DNA from: Mesorhabditis belari
Lineage: Eukaryota; Nematoda; Chromadorea; Rhabditida; Rhabditidae
Assembly: GCA_958450365.1 (NCBI GenBank)
Contig: CAUEEP010000888.1
Span: 381,501-445,500, forward strand
DNA length: 64,000 nt
Direction: 5' to 3'
Shown: piece by piece, positions 33,978 through 48,900 of the stretch
Numbering within the stretch: the first letter of the stretch is position 1
Layout: each line of letters opens with the position of its first letter
Translations under genes and position numbers: made by a program
The notes under the pieces: model-generated
The model's input: only the letters and a program-made list of their open reading frames with translations
What the model was told of the DNA's origin: nothing
The model's database searches: none

Positions 33978-36900
33978 ATGTTTAACTCGTGGTTCTTTTT
34001 GTTGATCCCATTGACAAATGGGGAGAGTAATCCGATTTTCACCCTCTCTCCAATCAATCCATCATTTGCATTTCATGGGGCTCGTCTTCTTAAAGCTCAG
34101 GTATGCTTTAAGAAGAAATGATGATATTGTCGTCAATTTTTAGACGATCACAATTGCCACAACCGAGAAAATCGAGCATTTCCTCATCGATTACACACAA
34201 AATGGTTGCAAGAAACCAGATGACAATTTTGTTGTAAAATATACTCATCATCAATTTATTTAAAGCAATTGCAGTGTATGGACAATGTGTTGTTTATTGT
34301 CAACGTCACCCTTAACGATGATGTGGTCAAGGGAAATCGGTGCCACTCATTTCCTACAGATAAAATAGAATTGACCCTTTGAAATTTATTTAACGTTTAA
34401 CATCCTGAAGATCACTTTTTAGACCTTGCCAAAATGTGGGCGGAAAGCCGGAGGACTCAGTTCGCATTCTCTATCAATGGCAATTCACGGTAAAAAGCCA
34501 ACCCTCTCTCCTCTTTTTGCCACTAAACAACGAAGAAACGACCGAGTTTGCTGTCTCAGTGAGAGTCCAAAAATGGATTGATGGTAGATAAATGTTGATG
34601 AAATTTAATAATAAAATATTTTATAGAAACAAATTCTCTTTTTCTGATCCCCGGACTTGACGGATCGTCGAATGGAGCCTTCAATGCTCTTGTGATGTCA
34701 AATGAAATTGCCACGTTTGTCGTTCATCCAAATCGAGCAGAACAACGTGTTTCGTAAGTTATTTTAAGCTATCAAAAAAGATTCTAACTGAATTTGAATA
34801 AACTAAACTATTTTGGAATGAATTTCTATAAGATTTCAGTGACAATAAACCTTTATTGATTGTACAAGCACAACACTCGTCTTGCATTAATACACCTGTT
34901 CGTTTCTCTTTTCTATAAACCAAATTTATTACATCTTATCGTATTCAAGAAATATAACTCAAATTTAGATGGGTAAAACGGATTGTCCCCGTGACACAGA
35001 ATTCACTTTTCGTGCCGGTTCATCACATGGTTTAAACACAAATCCGAGAGAGTTGTTGACCACTGAAAAGTATTATATATATAATCTACTTTATAAAGGA
35101 ACTCTTATAAATTAGCAACGAAAATTCCAGAGACGAGATACATTCAAAAGGAAAATATTTGTTTTTAGTGGTGAAATCGATATTTATTCGACTAGTTCCT
35201 CGACAACTGTCTACACTAATTCGTCATGTGTTTTCTGTCTGAAATTCGCCACAAACGGAGGTCAATTTTTATATTTTTAATTATCTATTGTGTAAATTTT
35301 GTCTTTCAGAAATCACTCCCAGTTTGACTGGGAGTTCTGTGTGGAGTTCACCCTACTATCCATGGGTTTTCGATGAAGGACTCGCAAAAGACTTCACTGG
35401 CAATAACAGCACCTCCTATTCATTGCGTCTTTCAACGGTGAATTAAGTTTAAAATTGTTTGTTAGTTGAGATTTAGAGTTTTTACACAACTGAATTATTT
35501 ATTGAAGTTCAAATGGTTTCGATCGGAGATCTGAATCTCATGAGTTATCTGACATCAATGACCTGTTGGAAATCGTCGCCAAACTTAAATCGAACGTATG
35601 TTTTTCTTAATTAGCAGAAGCACGAGACAGCAGCTGTTGAAAATTGTCTTTTGCGTGGCTATCCGAAAGGCATCAGGGACGATTTTCGTGGCTTTTCTGA
35701 TGTTTTTTCTAGTCCATCCTTGGACCGCATTGACTACGGTGGCCTGGTTACTGAGCCAAACTAAAGCCATGCCTCAGAACCTGTGGTTTTGGGCTGGCTT
35801 TGCTTGACCTAAAAATTCGGGCTAAGGAATGCCTTGGCCCTGGCGCTATGTATTCAGTTTGTCTAATGGTTGCCCCGAGCTTCAAGCAATTCCTTTTTTT
35901 TGCCAATTTTAGTTTCACCGACGTCACAAAACCGCAAAAAATCGGAACCACAGTTATTTGTTTTGGGGTAATTCATACTTCGAAATTTGTTGGATGACGT
36001 CAAAATCAATTTACAGATAAATTGGAATATAAATGGAAGTGATGAAAGTGGAAACGGAATCGGTTTTCTGATACGGACAAGAGAAAGTAATCGATTTGTT
36101 TATTTTGTTCTATGGATGTGGAAAAGGACAATGTTTTTCTCTAAATACATGGATTCAGTATCGCGAACGATCATTTTAACGGAAGAGACACCGTCATTCG
36201 CTATCCACGGTGACCGAGTATCGTTTAATGGAAAGCCACTGCAACTACAGGTTTCAAAAATAATTCGAAATTTGATAAAAAGAAAGTTTTATTGATACTT
36301 TCTTTATCTTCTTTCTTGTATTTCCTTTTTTTCTCTTGGCAAGGAGAAGTCCGAATAGCTCAGTGGTTAGAGCTTCTGCGACTTGATCGGAATCTTGAGT
36401 TCGATCTTGGGCTCGATCGCCTCCCTAGAATCATAGAATCAACTTTTTCTTGCCAACTAATTAAATTATTTCTTATTGCAGACGATAGCAGTAGGAGCCA
36501 ACATAGGCACGGATATCCTGATCGATATAAGTCGAAATGATTGTGAAGACAAGAGTTCCACTTTTTGTATCGATCCCACACCTTTCACTGTCGATGGAGA
36601 ACAAATTGTGGAGTTTGAAAGTGGTTTTGGGGAGAGAATGTGAGTCAAAAGCACTATAACTCAAAAAAAGATTTATAATTATTTTTTATTTTTAGCTCTT
36701 GGATATCAGAAGATGATCCTTCAATTGGTGGATATTTCTGGACTCAACATTTCAGACTAAAACAACAGGAAACATTCCTTCTTGGTCCAACAAATAACAC
36801 TAAAAACGATGGATTGATGTGGGCGGTTTCATTTCGAGTCGCCAATTGGATAGATGGTTGGCTAATGATGGTGAAAAGTGAATGATATATTTATTTCAGC

Positions 36901-39900
36901 AACGAAAAAAGTACTTATCATTCCGGGGATAACCACGACTTCCACTTCTCCTCCATTCAACACATTTCATTCAATTTCCATTCCCGAAGAGACAATTGTC
37001 ACTGTTGTTCCCGGACTTCAAGATAATCTGTGGGATTTCTTCTTGTGACAGTGAAAATTAACTAAAGATATAAATTAATGTTGATCAGATTAAATCTGAG
37101 TCAATTTTTGAACTTTTAAATCAGTCAGTCTTTAAAAGTATGGGCGCGTGCATTTTGGTGGCTTGGATGAAAATGAGAAGGTGTAATAGTATAACCATTA
37201 TATACAAAAAATTGTAGATACTCTGTAGATTCAAAAAATAACTTTCTTTTTCCAAAAGATGGTCTAGTCTTTTAGTTATGATCTTTTCTGTGACTTCCGC
37301 CAAAGGCCTCTGCAGTGCGTTGCCGTTTTACAGTAAATAATTTAAAAAATTTGTCTACACAAGACATCCTGCGACAAACGACCCGAATTCTTTATTAAAA
37401 GTTCCCCAAGGTGACATAGCAAAAAAATGACACGAAAATTGTTAAGAGGATTTTTTAAAGATCAAATTTGAATTAGCCAAAAAAAACAGTTAGTTTTTGG
37501 CACGAAGAATTTGGATTCAAAACTTTAAAAACGACAATGCACCGCAGAGGCCTTTGGCGGAAGTCACGAAAAAGATCATAACTAAAAGACTATACCATCT
37601 TTTGGAAAAAGAAAGTCATTTTTAGAATCTACAGACAATTTACAATTTTATGTATTAGGTTGGCAACTTAATAATGACGCGTTTATGTAACAAATCATTT
37701 ATTTCAAAAAAACACAAAAGAAGAGCTTTCAATTCGAAAGGTATTCTCCATTAGTATCTATGACTTCTTCCCATCTTCTGCGCAAATCCCGGATCCCATC
37801 CTCGAAGAACTTGGGAGTTTTTGAGGCGAAGTAGTCATTCACTGCTTTTATGATCCGAGCATGATCATCGAACTTTTCTCCCTCCGAAAAGTGCTTCAGC
37901 GACCGAAACAAAAAGTAATCTGAAGGAGCCAGATCAGGTGAATAAGACGCGTGGGGCAAAACTTTCCAGCCAAGTTCCTCGATTTTCTTATAAGTGATCT
38001 TTGCAGTGTGAGGTTTTACGTTGTCGTGTAAAAATCTGACTCTCTCCGGTTTGAGCCCCAATTTCTTCAAAGACTCGTTAACTCTCATTAATTGCTTCGA
38101 ATAAAGATCAGCATCGACGATTTGGCCAGGTTTCAGCACTTCATAATGCACCAATCCCTTGAAGTTCCACCAGCAACAGAGCATTATCTTCTTCCCATGG
38201 ATATCAGGTTTGGGAGTGGTTTGAGGGGTCTGCCCAGCAGATAGCCATTGATTTTTGCGTTTAACGTTCTCGTAATTGATCCACGTTTCGTCAGAAGTCA
38301 AAACCTTGTGAAAAAAGTCGTTTGATTTACATTTTTGTAGCAAAATTGAGGCGACATTTTGTTGCTTTGGGCCAGTTCTTGAGGAACCCATTTTCCAACT
38401 CGATTCTTTTCCCCAAGCTTGTGTAAATAGTTTTTGATTGTCGTATGGGATACTTCAAATATTTCTGCCAACTCACGAACGGTGAGTGTTGGGCAATCTT
38501 CAATTAAGGCGAGCAAGTCATCCTCGACCACTTCTGGAGGATGTCCTTAGTGTGGCTCGTCTACGAGGCTTTCATCGCCGCCTTGGAATCTTTGAAACCA
38601 TCGTTGACATTGCCGAATGTGTATACTTTCCTCCCCAAAAACAGTGATGATCGTGCGATGAGATTCAGCTGGTGATTTTCCTTGTTTAAAATCGTAGAAC
38701 AATGCAGCTCGAATACGGAATTTTTTGTCCTCCATTTTTTTGCCAAAAAGCAAATGATGAAATTTGGAGCACTGAATGTTATTTATGTAGACATCTTTTA
38801 CTTTGTATATATGCAAAAAAGAGGGAAGAAACGGCGCTTGAAATTACAAAAAACATGTTAAGTAGTGACGCGTCATTATTAAGTTGCCAACCTAATATAT
38901 AATGGTTATACTATTACACCTTCTCGTTTTCATCCAAGCCACCAAAATGCACGCGCCCATACTTTTCGTTGACCCTGTACATCTGAAATGAATGTATATG
39001 ATTTGAGATGTACCTATCCACAGTACATGCTCATTCCAACAATACCATCTGCCAATTATCAAGCTTCGGAGGTGATTAAGAAGAGAAATATTAGTTTTCG
39101 CAAATTTTCAGGAATCATTGAACTGTGAAAAAGAGACCCTTTTCAAAAGTTATGCTGGCGGTGATCCGGGCAACAAAAGGGACGAGAAGAATCACCTCAT
39201 CGATGAAAAGTAAGTGTTTGAGATAATCTAGTTTTTATTCAATCGCAGATTAGCAAGAGTATTATATAAAAACTCAAAGATGGTTATATTTAGATTAAGC
39301 GAGTTGCGTGTTGTGTCCACCTCATCGGCAACGACGATTTTCACCGACGAGAGATGTGCCTTTTCTTTACGTTACATGATGAATGCGTGTATTGGAAATC
39401 ATTCAAGTAGATCGTTTTTACAATAAATTTGAAAATCTTGCCTTCAGAAAATAAATCAAATCGGTTGAACATCGGTTTATGTTAAAACATACAACCAAAC
39501 CAAGTCTATCTTTTTGGTTTCAAAGTTGGCTTGATGAACGCACTAAAATTCTCAGTCCAGTCTAGCATTTGCATGAACTTGAATTTCACTAGCCCATCTC
39601 GCCGAGGAACCTTTTAGATTTTGATTCTGAGAACTAGACCATCTTTTGGTTACCTTACCTGGGACCAAAAAAACGTCTGAGAGACGAAAAAACAAATCAA
39701 TCGCTGCTTAATTCTAACTTGAAAAGGTTCCTCATCAATTCAACCAATAGAACTGGTCAATGATAAGCTGGACTGAGCTGGACTGAGCTGGGCTGAGCTG
39801 GACTGAGCTGGACTGAGCTGGACTGAGCGGAAAGACCGACATTACATGCCTAAGCTCTTCGAAACCATCCTCCCAACTCTCTCAACTTTAGAAATTCCAT

Positions 39901-42900
39901 TAGATGGGATGGCCCTTTTGTCAACTTCTTTCTACCCATGGAACTTCGATCATTCGGATTTATGGAAAAATTCCACCGATCCCTCGACTGAGATCTACAA
40001 CTCGGTGAATTGAAAAAACTAAAAAAACTGGAACTGAACGGATTCTGAAAAATCAAAGCATTCGAATTTCCTTAGGAAAACTAAAAAAAAATCAGAAATG
40101 TCTATTTTTCAGATTCAAATTTTTATTAATTTATTACAGAGCGCCGCAAAGGGCGCATTTACTGTTGAATTCACGAAATTTTACGGAGTAATCGTTTTTC
40201 TCCAAACTTTTCTGCATGGTGAAGCCGAATGCTCGAATGTGTCAAAACCAATTTTCAATGAGAGGTTTGAAATAAAAAAAAAACTTGAAAACCTACATGT
40301 TTAGTTATTCAACGACGAATCTACCCGATCAGCCTCTTTATTTTGATGCAGCATGTGTAATTGTAAGTGTTTTTGCTTAATTTTGAAAACATAACGTCAA
40401 ATAGGAAATATGGCAAGTATACGTTCCTAGGTGTAAACGGATGTGGACTAGAATTTGGGTAAAGTTAAAAAGAGTGGATCCCTTTTTGATATCCCGCCAT
40501 CTCTAACACACCGACAACCCAACTCAATTCCTCCAACGTATTAGAGGGGAGTCCCTGTGAAATGACCGACCTGTACTGCAGTTGCATAGACCCGGAAGAT
40601 ACGTATCTTTATTTACAGTAATACAATAAGATGAATAGATTAGAAATGAGTGTAAGGGGAAGGGGGGACTCCAAAATGAGAGTCTCACTTGTCCTCCTAG
40701 GCAATCCTAAGGACCGCCCCTTCTCGGCAATAAAAGGGATAAGCACAGGGAGAACACATTTGCATAAGAATAGACAAATCATTCAATAATAACAATAGTA
40801 ACTAAAATATCAGTTTGGCTCGGAGCTGACACAAGGTAGATTTCAAGTAAATACTCTACAAATTTTTTTGTTTAAACAAAAAAAAAGTTTAGATGTATTG
40901 GTGGAGAAACGATTTCAGCGATGCGGGTTTTCTGGCAGTGGTCCGGGAGATTCCATCCTGTCAATTCACCTATCCGTTGAATGCCGATTCACCGACTCTA
41001 TCATTTCATGCTTATAAGCTCTACTCACTTGCAGGTTTGACAATTCACAAATACTGAGCAAATGGTGCATCTACAAGGTTCTTATGGAGTATAGCTGGGG
41101 TAATTGCATTATCGCTGGGGAAAATTTTGATCACATGCGCAAGAATATTCAGCCAACAAATATGTTGCCTTTTTAAAGTTGCAGTCGCTGTTTGCCGCAT
41201 TCTTTCCAGCCCTTATCAATTACTTTTTGTTGCGCTGTTTGTTACTTGTTATTACGTTCACTCTCACAATTCACAACGTTCACTCTCAAATCACTCAAAA
41301 TTCCATCGAATCAACAGACTCTTTGAAATTTTCAAGGAAAGGTAAAGTACGAACAGAATTAGGTAATGAGTTCCATGGACTAGGGACACGATTTCGGAAA
41401 AAAATTAAAAGTTGGCACAGAATTAGGAAAAGAACCTCGAACAAGGAGAGAATCCCTCCTAGAATCCGACCTTATTTTAAAAAATCTTTTAATAATGGGT
41501 TGTTTTGCTCATTATGCAAAATTTTGCAACATTCCACAAAATCTATGACCAAGCGGCGGTGCGACAGGGTTTTTAGATCAAATATTTTTAGTATACGATT
41601 ATAATTTAAGGCAGAATATTCTAAAGAGTCAATTTTATTGAGGGCTGTAACAAATGACGTTTAGCTATGCCCACGCCGGGTTCGATTTGTTTCGAGAAAT
41701 GTGCCGATTGTCGGGTATCGCTCGAATTTGCTTTTTATTGTTCGGATAGTGAAATGGTTTGAAGAATTTTGTAAAAAGCTATTTTATTTAAAGTTTAGAA
41801 TTGCTTGACATTAGTTGGAGTCCCATTTTCAAATGGATTAAACAAAGCAATTGAATGGGATGAATGTGAGATCAGGTTATCTTTAAAATCAACTAAAGAA
41901 GGTAATAAATAAAAAATATTTTAGCTTTTCATCTTTCTCGATCAATTCTTCTTCCTCTGTTATTAGTTGCCAAGTGGAATTGACAAAGAATTGGACAAAT
42001 TCAAAGTTTTGGTTGTATTGGAATGTTATGGAAAGAGGGGAAGATCAAGAACTCGCCAAAAATGCGGCTTTTCTGATCAAAGCTGATAGATTTCTTGAAG
42101 GTAGAAACAGAATATAATTGATTATTACTTTGAAAACACGAATCATTTTCAGAAAACACAACAATCTATAAAGTTCTTCCAAATGGATTGCCCGAAGTGA
42201 CAATTGAGGTTTCCGAAAAAGAGATTTGGGTCGTTTTGGCGTTTCGAGAAGAAGAAGATGTTGTACACATTTTCGAGAAATTACAATCTGTTTGTGTTTT
42301 TATTATATTTTCCATTTTTTATTCAAATAATCATATAATTTTGCCAAGTTTCAGTCAAACGAAAGCAATGGAATCGAATGTAAATACGATCTTTTCATTT
42401 CGTCCCCACAATCGACAACCGAAACAAATGAAAGCCGTCGTTTTCTATTCACTTTTTAGTTCGTTTCTTCAAAAGTTTTATATTTTTAATATTACTTTTT
42501 TTAGCGAAAATCATCCATTCATTGAACAATATCTCGAAAATCGAATTTACAGTTTATTTATTCCTGCCGGATGTTCGCCAACAATTGTCATTTCATCCAC
42601 AGAATTCAGTGTGAAAAATCGTAACGAAACTTTTCAAAGAAAAAATGAAGTATAAAAGCAAATCTGGATCCTATTTCGAGAGTAGAATGTGGGGATCGGA
42701 TTGGGGAGAGATTTCGGCATTTAGAATGAAGAAGACAATGAATATGGGGAGGAATCTAAATTGCTTCTGGTCACGAGAATGCGTTTCTCTCGACTAACGC
42801 TCTCTTCAAACGACAACTTTGCTAAGAGTCAAAATTTACATCTATTGCGTAAACTGGCATAACAACTACAAAAAGACGCTGAATTTGGGAGAGATAACCG

Positions 42901-45900
42901 GAAAATATCGAGAGTTTGAGGCAAAATCTTCCAGAAGCTACCGCAAACAAATCACGAAAATACAGACAATAACCGAATTTTTGACTCATTTCATGGAACA
43001 ATACAATACAATTGATTTGAATGAGTATTATTAGTTTGGCTAGTTTTGGAAAATAGATAACTTTTAGAGAGTGCATTAGTCGAGAGAATGACACTGTAGA
43101 CGAGACCGGGCAATGAACTATCTCCCCCTTTCCTCACATTAGAAAACTATCGCTTTCACTAATCTTACATTGAGACATCTACAGCACAGAGATCTTTCTC
43201 GATTTTAGAACGAGTTATCGATCAAAACGTCTGTCAAGAGGGCATTGTAATGATCGATTCTCCGGGATATCTTGATTCCTCGCAATCTTTTGATTTCAAT
43301 CGCGTTTTGACTCACAATTTAGGCTGTGGTTGGTTGAAAAGATAAATTTGATTATTTTGGCATTTCAGATCAAGGCACATTGGATATTCGTATCGAAATT
43401 GTTTCTCTAAATGGTGGAATTATTTCAATCGATTTTCAGAGTGTCCAAAATGAAACCCTACCGAACACAACGTGAAATCACTTTTTTATTTCAAAAATGA
43501 TTCACCAATAATCTTTAGTTGGAAACCTTCTGACAATTATTCACTTTCTATAAATTTCACTTATGAAAAAGTGACCAAAATGAGTGTGAACTGGAATCCA
43601 GATAAGGTACACGAAAATGCTGGAACTCTTCTGTGGATACACATCGATAATGTTGAAATATATCCAAATGGTGGTGATGGGCCCAAGAAATCAACGATGA
43701 AATTGTGGATTTGGATTGTGGCCGCATCGGTGCTCTTCGCTTGTTTAGCTCTCCTCATTGGAGGTTGTGCATTTGGAATTCGATCTGGGTGAGTGATGGT
43801 TATCTCTTATTGAGAATTGGTCAGAATTTCCTGTCTTTATGAACTTTTCGGAAATGGAGTTTGCGTATTGTTAGCTTAGCTTATGGCATACATAATTTTT
43901 CAGTCTTTTACTTCGAGTGCTTTTGTCGCCGAAAAACCCGTTTGCTCATCGTTTTAAGTACTTATTTGCGCAGGTAAATGAAATTTATTCATTGATAAAT
44001 AAGGAACGAAAACCTAGAATCATTTCCTGAGAAGTGTGATGGAGAGAAATTTGAAGAAAACGTAAGTGCAGTCTTGAAAGGTGTTTTTCGCAGAGAAACT
44101 TGCCGCAAGCATGACCGTTGATACAGTACTGGACAATGAAATATCATATTTGAAAAACGATCGTCACCTTCGCGCGTCTGTAACTCCCTTGTCTTCGCGT
44201 TTAAACTATTAGTGTTATATATTTTCTGAAAGCTCTTCTCAAGGGCTACACAATGGTAATATTAATATTTAGAAATACGGTAAAGACAAGGGTGTTACAG
44301 GCGCGCGAAAGTGACGATCGTTTTTCAAATATGATATTTCATTGTCCAGTAGTGTAGGTCTGTGCTAGGACTCTCTACAGGCTACGCCGGAATTACGGCT
44401 ACATCTTTTCAGCAGAATGCATGCCAAACGCCGCAATCAATTCAAAAGTCCTAAGTCTTATTTAGAGAATTGAAGATCTTTGATTGGAATTTCGCAGTTT
44501 TAGTTAGAAAACAGTTAAAAATGGAAGCGTGCCGGAGACTGGCCGAATTGGGCTCATTTGGGGGTCTGAAAAATGGGCTGCAAAACCCCAATCAAAGATC
44601 TTTTCGTACAGAAATGTAGGCAAGAATCCAGGCTTTAATTCTCCAAATAACAATTGGTGTTTTTAAATTGATTGCGGCGTTTGGCATGCAAAAGAGGTAG
44701 CCGTAATTCTCGCGCATCTTGTAGAATAGAGCCGGGGCTCCGGTTCGGTTCAGTTTCAAGCCAGATTAGAGTGTGTTCCTCTCGGTTAATGCGTTTCCTA
44801 AAACGCGTGCTCAAAAAAAGACGCGTAGACGCGACGTAAATTTTACATTCAAAATTTCCAAGGAAAATTTTTATTCGAAAAGCTTTGTTCGAATTTATTA
44901 TTGGTGTTCCATCTATTTTTTTTTTATTATTAACTATATTATTCTATAACATCTACAGGGTGCGTCATAATTATTGCAACAAGATACTCAAGGCATTGCA
45001 CACCAAGAAGTTTCACTGGAAGAAGATTTTTAAACAGAAATAGCTTTATTTAACAGTAACAAATAAGGAAACAAGAGATCATTCGATATGACCGCCTTTT
45101 GCCTTGATGACAGCCCTTAATCGGTTCGGATATGCCTCCACTGCGGCCCGAATGTCATCTTGAGGAGTCACCTTCCATCCTTTGGTCAAAGACTTCTTCA
45201 AGGTCAAAAAGCAGACATTAGCCTCTAAGATTGCCCAAATGGAAAAGTCCATCACATTGAGATCCGGTGAGTTTGGAGGCCATTCATCCTTGGTGATCAC
45301 TGAGGGAAAGTTGGCCACACACCAGTCCTGAACCGTCTTCTTCGTGTGAGCGGGAGGCAATTAGGCAAGAATAAAGAAGATAGAACGCAACACAATAAAA
45401 AAGGGGGCAAAAAAAATAAGAAAGCTGTTTGGAAAACGGTCTTTGAACTCTTATTGCAATAATTATGACGCACCCTGTATATTATTAACGTTCCATCTCT
45501 ACAAAAACATTTCATCTATTTTACATGATCAGTCAGATAGATGCGCGGAAATCACTCTATTGGCTGTTCACTAGATGAAGAAAGCAAAGAACTTAGCGAT
45601 GAGGAAAATTGTTCATTTGATGTTGTCCCACATGTTGTGACTGATTTCTGTCGTTCATAATGCAGAGTTAATCTATTGGGTTGGTGAATTGAAAACTGCC
45701 CGACTTTGAACTAAAATTTATTCAACATGAAACCATCAATTCATTGGAAATAATTTCCATTATTATTGACGACTTCTGCCCATTTTACAGGCAATTTGCG
45801 GATTCCTCTTTCGTAGTAGGATTTTGGTTTGTGTGTGAGACAAGTGTGAGACTCAAAAATGGAGGACTGGAGATGTCCCAGTTTGAGCACTTTCTTCAAA

Positions 45901-48900
45901 AGAAACCCATGTTGGTGTCAATAGAAAAGTTGTAGAGAGTCAAAAATTAGGCTTTTAACCAAATTTCCAAAAAGATACACTTAGTAGTTTCGCTTAAAAT
46001 GCAAGTTTTGTGAAAATTCGTAAATTTCGTATTTCTTGAAAACCAGTTTTTGAACCGTTCTAAAAATTTGGATATAAGCTTCATTTTTGATTCTCTACAA
46101 CTTTTCCATTGACACCAAAATGGGTTTCTTTTGAAGAAAGTGCTCAAACTGTCACATATGACAATAGCCGGCTGTTTTCAATTCACCAACCCAATAAAAA
46201 TAAATGTTGTTTGATAAAGAACAAAGTTAAAAGAAAAAAGGCAGAAAATAAAAAAATAAAAAAAAGCATGAATCATAAAAATTCTTGTAGCAATGTGTAT
46301 TCGAAAAAATTCGCAAAAATCAATTTGTTTAACCGTCGCTTCAACCGACCATTAATCGACTAAAAAAACAGTTATGCCAATTTGTTTTATTAATTGTTTA
46401 ACCGCGAGGAGCACGCTCTAGCTCAGATCGATTTTGCAGTCCTCAAGCTTTTAGTTTCGTGTCCAGTTTTGAGCCTATAAGCATGATTTAGAATCGTTTT
46501 TCGTGATCTTAAGTTAACAAGGCACAATTTGTTTGATGCATTCTGGCTGTCGTCTTGGCTGAAATCAACAAAACAAAAAACTTTAGATTTGTTGACAAAT
46601 GGGAAGTTTCGTCGGCAAATTTAAAGATTTTCGATGAAACTTTGGGCGCTGGAGCTTATGCAATTGTCCATAAAGGATATTTGAAAGGAATCCCACCAGT
46701 GGCAACAATAAATCCATCATTACAAGTAAAAATAAACTGTAAACGATATAACTATTCATTTATCTAACAATTCACGTGTCTTTAAGCTCTCATTTTTCCT
46801 TTCAAATGACGGAAATGATGTGGCCGTGAAAGTGGCTCATGAAAATGCGACAAAAGCTGAAAAGTTTGTGAAAAAGCTAACTAGTTTAACATCAAAAATT
46901 AAATTCAGGCGATCATTTTTACTGGAAATCGATTTTATGAAACGACTCGAATATCATCCACACATTCTATCACTTCTGGCCTGTTCAACCAATCCATCAT
47001 TTTCCCTGATTGTCACTGAACTTTGTGAATTCGGCGATTTATTGGGTCTCATTTGGAAAATGAAGAAAGAAAAGCCAAAAGAAGAAGGGAAAATATCAGA
47101 TGAATCAGTAAAGGTAAGACACTAGTTGAATAAACATGAAAATACTAGACTTGCGACTCGTAGTCAGCCCGGTCCAGTCATTCCAATAGATTCAGTACAT
47201 CTGCTGGCTCAGGATGGTTCAGTTCAGTTCATTGAATGGACTGAATTGTGATTCAGTTCAGCGAAAATTCAGCTCAAGGCCTGACTGACTGGACTGAGGT
47301 TTAGTGAGCTGCGTTGCAGTGTAGAACAAATATGAAAATGCCAGACAAGCTATTTATAGTCAGTCCAGTCATTCCAGTAGATTTGCTACATCCAGTGGAT
47401 TGAATCAGTGAAAATTTAGCTCATTGACTGGACTGAGAATTTAGCCAGCGGCGCTCACGTCTATTCTTTATGTAATTGGAAAGTTTTCAGGAAGGTTCTC
47501 TGGAACTCGACGATTTTGTGCCTATTGGATGGCAATTGAGTGACGCTTTGGTGAGTTTTGAGAGAGATATTCTTTCAGCATATAATACTGTTTATGAAAT
47601 CACTTTCTGATGCTTTCAGAATGAATTTGTTCTTAATTTTTATTTTCTAGGCCTTTTTGTCCGGAAAGAAAATCATTCATCGAGATGTCGCTGCGAGAAA
47701 TGTTTTGGTAACAAAAAGAAAAATGGTTAAGGTAATTTCAAATTCATTATTTAATAGAGTATTTTACACTTTTAGTTATCCGATTTTGGCCTTTGTTGTT
47801 ATGCTAAAGCAGAAGAAGAATATGAATCAAAAGAGGGGAAATTACCCCTAAAATGGATGGCTCCCGAATCGATAGAATTCGGGAGATTCTCTGAGAAAAG
47901 TGATGTGTAAGTGGAATTGAAATACCGTACTTACTCTATTAGTACTGCACCTTTAATAGTGCTGCCCCTCTAAGAATACTGCGGTCCGAGCCGTCACGAA
48001 AAAATAGTACTGCACAGTACTAATAGAGTAAATACGGTAACTACTAAAATAGGTTTCACTTTTCGAGTTCACTCCTTGTTAACAAATGGAACTTTGTTTT
48101 TTCTGCTTTTATTCCGCACTACGCACCTAAAGACTTGGTAATGACCAAGGAGCACAGAATAGGGATCAGTTTTATGTTTTCTCTGCAAATATCGGTTAGA
48201 AGTAGTCATCAAAGTATACAAATATAAAGCCCTCCAGCAGGACAGTTTAATCAAAAAGCCCTGGAAGCAAGAAGATGGGTGCCTCGATTCGCCGACCTCT
48301 ACACAATTCAAATCCTTACATATACATTTCTTGAGTCAAGTCACTCTTTTTTTCTTTGAGAATTATTCTTTTTCCCCCCAAGATGGATGTTCTTACCAGT
48401 AGTTCAGTGGTTGAACTCAAAATGGCCAGTAGACAAGGAGATGGGTGCTTTCCAACCCACACCCATCATCTCAATTTGATCTCAATTTGAAATCGAGTTC
48501 AATTCAGAAGTTGAATTTTAATTCTTTTTTCTTAAACCATGTTTTTTTCTTTTTCAGTTGGTCATTCGGCGTTGTTTTGTGGGAAATGTACTCTTTTGGG
48601 AAATCTCCATTCGAATCATTTTCTCATCAAGAAATTCTTTCATTTTTGAAAAATGGAAGTCGTTTGGAAATACCCGAGTCGAGTCCGGATTGGATGTTTG
48701 TTCTTATTAAATGTGAATTTAATTTTATTAAAATTTTAGTAAAAAGATTATTGAAGAATGCTGGTCAGAAGAGCTGATGAAACGACCGGAATTCTCCGGA
48801 ATAAAACGTGAATTTTATCGGCAAATGGAAGCCAATTCGACACGATATGGATATTTGCATTTCAGGTCAATTTTTGACAAAAAAGATTTTGTACATTGAT

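Noticed and set aside
36351..36425. Functional tRNA gene
   Set aside because: A and B boxes are present but acceptor strands do not pair, so a mature tRNA is unlikely.
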